Shown piece after piece: positions 60,573-64,000 of a stretch of DNA of 64,000 nt (position 1 is its first letter; each line of letters begins with the position of its first letter). Source of the DNA: Metabacillus litoralis (lineage in GTDB: Bacteria; Bacillota; Bacilli; Bacillales; Bacillaceae); the NCBI RefSeq assembly GCF_003667825.1, contig NZ_CP033043.1:3784001-3848000 (forward strand), in the 5' to 3' direction. The notes beneath the pieces were generated by a model. It did not search any database. It saw nothing but the letters and a program-made list of their open reading frames with translations, and had not been told where the DNA came from. The position numbers and the translations under genes are program-made.

Positions 60573-61142
60573 TTAAAATATCTTCTTCCGGTCTCTTTCT
60601 TCTTTTAAAATTTCAACCGCTTCTCTAAAACGTTGCGAGTGGACAATTTCGCGTTCACGTAGGAAGGCTAAACTGTCATTTAAATCAGGGTCATCGGACA
60701 TATTAATGATCCACTGATATGTAGCACGTGCTTTTTCTTCTGCGGCGATGTCTTCGTAAAGGTCAGCAATTGGATCGCCTTTTGCTTGGATGTATTCAGT
60801 TGTGAATGGGTTGCCTGCAGCATTGTGATAGAAAAGCGCTGAGTCATGGTTCACATAGTGTGGAGCAAGGCCCGCTGCTTTTAGCTGCTCAGGTGTGGCA
60901 TCTTTTGTAAGCTTGTAAATCATTGTTGCGATCATTTCAAGGTGGGCAAATTCCTCTGTGCCGATATCGTTTAATAAGCCCACAACTTTGTCAGGAATCG
61001 TGTACCGTTGATTTAAGTAGCGAAGTGCAGCCGCGAGTTCCCCATCGGCCCCGCCGTATTGTTCAATCAGATATTTCGCAAGTGTCGGGTTACATGTACT
61101 TACTTTTACAGGGTATTGAAGTTTTTTTTCATAAACCCACAT
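60573..61142 (-). CDS. cotJC: Spore coat protein CotJC (manganese-catalase-like), 189 aa
   Basis: A ferritin-like four-helix protein with the catalase-type metal ligands in place: E35 in DGELAAALRYL, E64 and H67 in GTEEFAHLEM, and later Glu/His in DIAAEEKARATYQWI and REREIVHSQRF. Length 189 is normal for CotJC. In Bacillus subtilis cotJABC is one sigma-E operon of inner coat proteins. Here the gene is separated from cotJB by about 490 bp of repeat sequence. ATG 61142 follows GAGGAGA. Confidence 0.93.
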   Translation of the reverse strand: MWVYEKKLQYPVKVSTCNPTLAKYLIEQYGGADGELAAALRYLNQRYTIPDKVVGLLNDIGTEEFAHLEMIATMIYKLTKDATPEQLKAAGLAPHYVNHDSALFYHNAAGNPFTTEYIQAKGDPIADLYEDIAAEEKARATYQWIINMSDDPDLNDSLAFLREREIVHSQRFREAVEILKEERDRKKIF

Positions 61143-61179
61143 GTTGTGATTCTCCTCTCCTGTTTATGTCGATTTTTGT

Positions 61180-61286
61180 CTAATCGTAGATAAATCTTCA
61201 GAATCGAAGATAAAATGCTAGTAATCGTAGATAAATCTCTAAAAATCGAAGATAAACTGCCGATAATCGAAGATAAACCTCTTTAT
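61180..61286 (+). repeat. Phased array D: five GATAAA cores at 20-21 bp
   Basis: AATCGAAGATAAA and AATCGTAGATAAA have GATA at 61189, 61209, 61230, 61251 and 61272, intervals 20, 21, 21 and 21. It lies between cotJC and the 41-42 bp array. Confidence 0.92.
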
Positions 61287-61315
61287 ATAATTGAAAATGC
61301 TGCGAAATTGTTGAT

Positions 61316-61545
61316 TTATCCTCTAATTTAATAGCAAATACCTGCTATCTTGCCGATATAACCCCTAATTTAATAGCAAATACCCGCTATTTTACCGATA
61401 ATCCCCCAATTTAATAGCAAATCCCTACTATCTTGCTGATATATCCACAAATTTAACAGCAAATACCCGCTATCTCTCCGATATATCCCCTAATTAACAG
61501 CAAATACCCGCTATCTCTCCGATATATCCCCTAATTTACTGCAAC
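61316..61545. repeat. Tandem array with a 41-42 bp period between cotJB and cotJC
   Basis: The unit CCTAATTTAATAGCAAATAC then CCGCTATCTTGCCGATATAT recurs with AGCAAAT-type cores at 61334, 61376, 61417, 61459 and 61500 and a partial copy at 61541, intervals 42, 41, 42, 41 and 41. Each carries the small inverted repeat ATAGC/GCTAT. Confidence 0.92.
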
Positions 61546-61636
61546 TCTGCTAAATTACAGTTGAGCCACCTCTATATTTAGATAAATCCCGGTCAGTTAA
61601 TCCACTCTCCCAAAAAACTAGCGAGGACCTTCCCCA

Positions 61637-61903
61637 CTACACCTGCCAAGGCCATGGAGCAGTTCCCCAACTCCAATTTGCATCAGCAAAGCTGCCACCG
61701 TATTGTGTGAGCATGCCGAATTTGGCTTCAAACGTCTGTCTTAATTGCTTGGAAAAGGCAGCGTATTGGTTAAATTGTTGGAGGGCTTGCATGTCATTTG
61801 GATGTGTATCTAAGTATAGTGTTAGCTCAACAAGTACAAAGTCTACAGCTTGAAGCTCTTCTAGGAGCTTGTAATATTCATCTGGTAATTGCTTGTGACT
61901 CAT
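61637..61903 (-). CDS. cotJB: Spore coat protein CotJB, 88 aa
   Basis: MSHKQLPDEYYKLLEELQAV with VDFVLVELTLYLDTHPNDMQ and the end WSWGTAPWPWQ match CotJB, a small coat protein assembled with CotJA and CotJC. ATG 61903 follows AGGAGG by nine bases and overlaps the cotJA stop by four bases. It is the second gene of the operon. Confidence 0.93.
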   Translation of the reverse strand: MSHKQLPDEYYKLLEELQAVDFVLVELTLYLDTHPNDMQALQQFNQYAAFSKQLRQTFEAKFGMLTQYGGSFADANWSWGTAPWPWQV

Positions 61904-62157
61904 GGCTTAGGACCTCCTTTTGCCTCATATGGATTTACGTAATCATCATATAATGCAGGCCAAAGTGTTCCCTTTTTCAGTGCAACTCTAGGTGGAAACT
62001 GTTGTAGGGTTGGTGGTTGAAAACCCATATATAAATGCGGTGGTGTTGAATAATATTTCACACCAATCGGACGACAAGGATCAAATCGACTATGGAACGG
62101 ATGATAGGTTTTCATATACGTTAGATGCTGTTGGTATGGAGCATTCATGTCTTTCAT
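61900..62157 (-). CDS. cotJA: Spore coat protein CotJA, 85 aa
   Basis: ATG 62157 lies after AGAGGTG; a GTG at 62166 overlaps that site. The Pro/Tyr-rich sequence (KTYHPFHSRFDPCRPIGVKY, PPHLYMGFQPPTLQQFPPRV, ALKKGTLWPALYDDYVNPY) matches CotJA, including the conserved ALxxGTLWPxLY block. It opens the cotJ operon. The sigma-E promoter was not located with confidence. Confidence 0.93.
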   Translation of the reverse strand: MKDMNAPYQQHLTYMKTYHPFHSRFDPCRPIGVKYYSTPPHLYMGFQPPTLQQFPPRVALKKGTLWPALYDDYVNPYEAKGGPKP

Positions 62158-62276
62158 CTCTAACACACCTCTTTTTTCCTATGGAACCATCATTCCATAT
62201 TAATCTAAGAAACTCTGTTCATTTCATCCTATTCGGAGGAAGATACTAAATATGATTAATATTTCTAATTTAAAAC

Positions 62277-62310
62277 ATAAAAAAGGCCAACATCTTGTGT
62301 TAGCCTTTTA
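62277..62310 (-). terminator. Terminator of the acidic lipoprotein gene
   Basis: AAAAGGCCAACA pairs with TGTGTTAGCCTTTT with one mismatch or wobble. Confidence 0.8.
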
Positions 62311-62314
62311 CATC

Positions 62315-62644
62315 TTATTTATTCTCGTCTTCCTTGTTGTTACCTTCTTGAGTACCTTCGTTGTTGCCTTCGTCCATCATATCGTTAGCTTCGTCAGTAC
62401 CTTCTTCTAACATGTTTTCGCCTTCGTTAGCGCCTTCTTCCATCATGTCGCCGCCCTCATCAAGGCCTTCTTCTACGTTTTCACCTGCATCTTCAAGTGG
62501 TTGTTCTGTATCCATTTCACCGTTTTCTTCTGTTGGATTATTTTCTGGTGGTGCTGGATCTTCGTCATCTGCAGTACAACCTGTTACGATCATTGCTGCT
62601 AATAATGAACCTGATAAAGTTAGTAGCCATTTTTTTCTCATCAT
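62315..62644 (-). CDS. Acidic repeat lipoprotein, 109 aa
   Basis: ATG 62644 follows AAAGGAG. The signal peptide ends MIVTGC with the lipidated cysteine near residue 23. The mature part is extremely acidic and built of about four repeats of the type DEGGDMMEEGANEGENMLEE, rich in Glu, Asp, Asn and Gly. No positive residues occur until the end. It is anchored outside, perhaps binding cations or acting as a spacer; no family is recognised. Confidence 0.8.
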   Translation of the reverse strand: MMRKKWLLTLSGSLLAAMIVTGCTADDEDPAPPENNPTEENGEMDTEQPLEDAGENVEEGLDEGGDMMEEGANEGENMLEEGTDEANDMMDEGNNEGTQEGNNKEDENK

Positions 62645-62798
62645 GATTGCTCCTTTCTATTTTGACCTTTTAGCTTTTGAATCCGGTCTTTGATTATGTT
62701 TCCCATCTCGTTTATTTTCATTCTGACTTTTCATAAAAATTGATCGGCCGATATGCTTTATATAGACAAGTTTGTTGCGAATAAAACCTTTCTCATGC

Positions 62799-62837
62799 AA
62801 AAAGAGCCAAACGACCTATCTGGTCATTTGACTCTTA
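62799..62837 (-). terminator. Terminator of fabZ
   Basis: On the minus strand AAGAGTCAAATGACC pairs with GGTCGTTTGGCTCTT (two G-T pairs) and runs into TTTTTG. Confidence 0.88.
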
Positions 62838-62843
62838 GACTTC

Positions 62844-63284
62844 TTACTCTTCTGATTTTTTCTCACCTAAAGCAAACATGATTTCTGTCTCACATGCTAC
62901 TTCGCCATCAACTGTTGCGATTGCCTTGCCTTTTCCAAGTGAACCACGTAAACGTGTAATCTCCACTTCTAGCCTGAGCTGATCACCTGGTACAACTTGC
63001 TTTTTAAAACGGCAATTATCAATCCCAGCAAAAAAGGCTAGTCTACCGCGGTTTTCTTCCTTTTTTAAGATAGCTACAGCGCCAACTTGTGCAAGTGCTT
63101 CTACGATTAATACGCCGGGCATGACTGGGTAATCTGGGAAATGGCCGTTAAAAAACTCTTCGTTCGCTGATACGTTTTTGATTCCTACTGCACGTGTTCC
63201 TTCTTCAACCTCGAGCACGCGGTCCACAAGTAAAAATGGGTAACGGTGTGGAATGATATTCTTGATTTCATTACTATCTAGCAT
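62844..63284 (-). CDS. fabZ: 3-hydroxyacyl-ACP dehydratase FabZ, 146 aa
   Basis: The hot-dog-fold signature is complete: [20 protein letters not shown] with catalytic H48 and E62, preceded by [18 protein letters not shown]. FabZ removes water from 3-hydroxyacyl-ACP in fatty acid synthesis in the cytoplasm. Length is normal. ATG 63284 follows AAGGAG. It lies downstream of an EpuA-like gene and a flagellar rod gene, the same neighbourhood as ywpB/fabZ in Bacillus subtilis. Confidence 0.96.
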   Translation of the reverse strand: MLDSNEIKNIIPHRYPFLLVDRVLEVEEGTRAVGIKNVSANEEFFNGHFPDYPVMPGVLIVEALAQVGAVAILKKEENRGRLAFFAGIDNCRFKKQVVPGDQLRLEVEITRLRGSLGKGKAIATVDGEVACETEIMFALGEKKSEE

Positions 63285-63377
63285 ATGTATAAGCTCCTTT
63301 TTATGAAAATCGTCACTATGTATATGTACGACAAAAGGAAGGCTTTCACCTTCCTTTTAACCAGTATATCCCGACCT

Positions 63378-63662
63378 TTATTCTTTTTCAACCAAGTCAA
63401 TGATGTGCTGCCAAGTCGATTTTTCGAGGGCATCCTTTGGCTCGCCACTACCAATGACTCCGTAGCCGACGATAAGTCCAGCGATTGTGCTTACAACCAT
63501 AAGAATTAAAACAAGCAGGACCCTTGCCCAAATAGGGAGCAAACGCACTCGAACACTCACCTTTTGGCGGCTTTCCTCATGATTCTCTTGTTCTTTTTTA
63601 GACTTTTTGGCCTTTTTCACTTCTTCTCGACTGATCGGTTTCGTCGTTTCTTTAGCTACCAA
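63378..63662 (-). CDS. EpuA-like small membrane protein, 94 aa
   Basis: TTG 63662 lies nine bases after TAGGAG. A basic N-terminus (REEVKKAKKSKKEQENHEES) is followed by one membrane helix (about residues 47-69) and a short tail GSGEPKDALEKSTWQHIIDL. This matches the family misleadingly labelled DNA-directed RNA polymerase subunit beta (EpuA), which sits near fabZ and flagellar genes in many Firmicutes. No polymerase role is implied. It follows the flagellar gene by 12 bp. Confidence 0.82.
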   Translation of the reverse strand: MVAKETTKPISREEVKKAKKSKKEQENHEESRQKVSVRVRLLPIWARVLLVLILMVVSTIAGLIVGYGVIGSGEPKDALEKSTWQHIIDLVEKE

Positions 63663-63674
63663 TAGACTAAACTC

Positions 63675-64000
63675 CTATCTTACGCCGTTTATTAATCCCA
63701 GCATTTGGTCACCAAGTGTAACCGATTTTGCATTCATCTGATAAGAACGCTGTGAGATTAATAAATCGGTCATTTCCTTGGATAAGTCAACATTGGACAT
63801 TTCAAGTGCCCCTTGCTCCATCGCTACATCGCCGCGCAGCTCACCTTCTAGAAACGTTAACACTTCATTTAACGGAATGCCGCCTAAATCTTTTAATCCA
63901 TAACGATTGTTTCCGTTTTGGATTAACATTTGCGGGCGATCCACTTGGACAACACCGAGTTGAAATTCTTGTGGTGCTTCTGTTTGGTCATTTTGAACGG
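63675..64000 (-). CDS. flhP: Flagellar hook-basal body rod protein (FlhP/FlgG-like), C-terminal part
   Basis: The frame is open to the window end, so the N-terminus lies beyond 64000. Visible are EFQLGVVQVDRPQMLIQNGN and the family C-terminal signature ALEMSNVDLSKEMTDLLISQ then RSYQMNAKSVTLGDQMLGLI. These are the conserved helical ends of FlgF/FlgG/FlhO/FlhP rod proteins. Its place upstream of fabZ suits FlhP of the B. subtilis flhO-flhP pair. Confidence 0.85.
   Translation of the reverse strand, partial: VQNDQTEAPQEFQLGVVQVDRPQMLIQNGNNRYGLKDLGGIPLNEVLTFLEGELRGDVAMEQGALEMSNVDLSKEMTDLLISQRSYQMNAKSVTLGDQMLGLINGVR

Noticed and set aside
61180..61545. CRISPR array between cotJB and cotJC
   Set aside because: Units are short, degenerate and unspaced, and the fillers are not of constant unique type.

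Overview
The window looks like a low-GC Gram-positive endospore former of the family Bacillaceae. It carries ComK, a Spo0E-like phosphatase, the spore-coat CotJ proteins and an SsbB-like protein. It also has a block ordered much like Bacillus subtilis flhP / fabZ / ywpF / ssbB / ywqA-ywqB. Genes sit behind strong Shine-Dalgarno sequences and Rho-independent hairpins. Identifications come from remembered protein families and visible motifs; no search was run.

Layout. 1-381 is the 3' end of an LCP-family cell-wall ligase. 440-1405 is an array of 19 hairpin units at exactly 52 bp. 1.5-5.3 kb holds small membrane or anchored proteins, four 155-bp repeats and a PHP histidinol phosphatase. 5.4-10.5 kb has an unknown membrane protein, the xpaC-yaaN (TelA) pair and a SEC-C protein. 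11-14 kb has two divergent BrnQ carriers. 14-18.6 kb has two short genes (Spo0E-like and SANT/Myb-like), a PAS-GGDEF-EAL protein, comK and a winged-helix protein. 18.8-20.8 kb carries DUF1659-DUF2922-YvrJ and a second DUF1659-DUF2922 copy. 21.2-25.5 kb has an SPFH-like/SH3 pair, a sodium:solute symporter with a small partner, and a second winged-helix protein. 25.6-29.9 kb has an NhaC antiporter with a PLP lyase, a divergent FadR regulator and an orphan sigma factor. 30-36 kb is a sucrose-type locus: LacI regulator, binding protein, two permeases, GH32 hydrolase. 36.5-43.8 kb has secreted proteins, a 937-residue M14 peptidase, a CcpA-site-controlled 33-residue peptide and a ROK kinase. 43.9-51.3 kb is a second sugar ABC system with its sensor protein, histidine kinase and AraC-type response regulator. 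52-64 kb holds ywqB-ywqA, coiled-coil and lipoproteins, ssbB, an XRE regulator, ywpF, cotJABC, fabZ, an EpuA-like protein and the end of a flagellar rod gene.

Most notable. (1) A promoter-like element, CGCTAC-N16-TNTATATA, precedes four transcription units: both DUF1659-DUF2922 loci and both winged-helix genes. This suggests a small regulon with a dedicated sigma factor or activator; the orphan sigma gene at 29419-29922 is a candidate. (2) Four separate intergenic arrays repeat a GATAAA core every 20-21 bp. Other arrays repeat at 41-42, 52 and 155 bp. All these periods are close to whole helical turns, so the copies would lie on one face of the DNA. Many intergenic regions also carry a dispersed GTGACAGGCACC element.

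Both sugar ABC operons lack an ATPase and presumably use a shared one encoded elsewhere. CcpA-type (cre) sites lie in front of both operons, the sensor operon and the 33-residue peptide.
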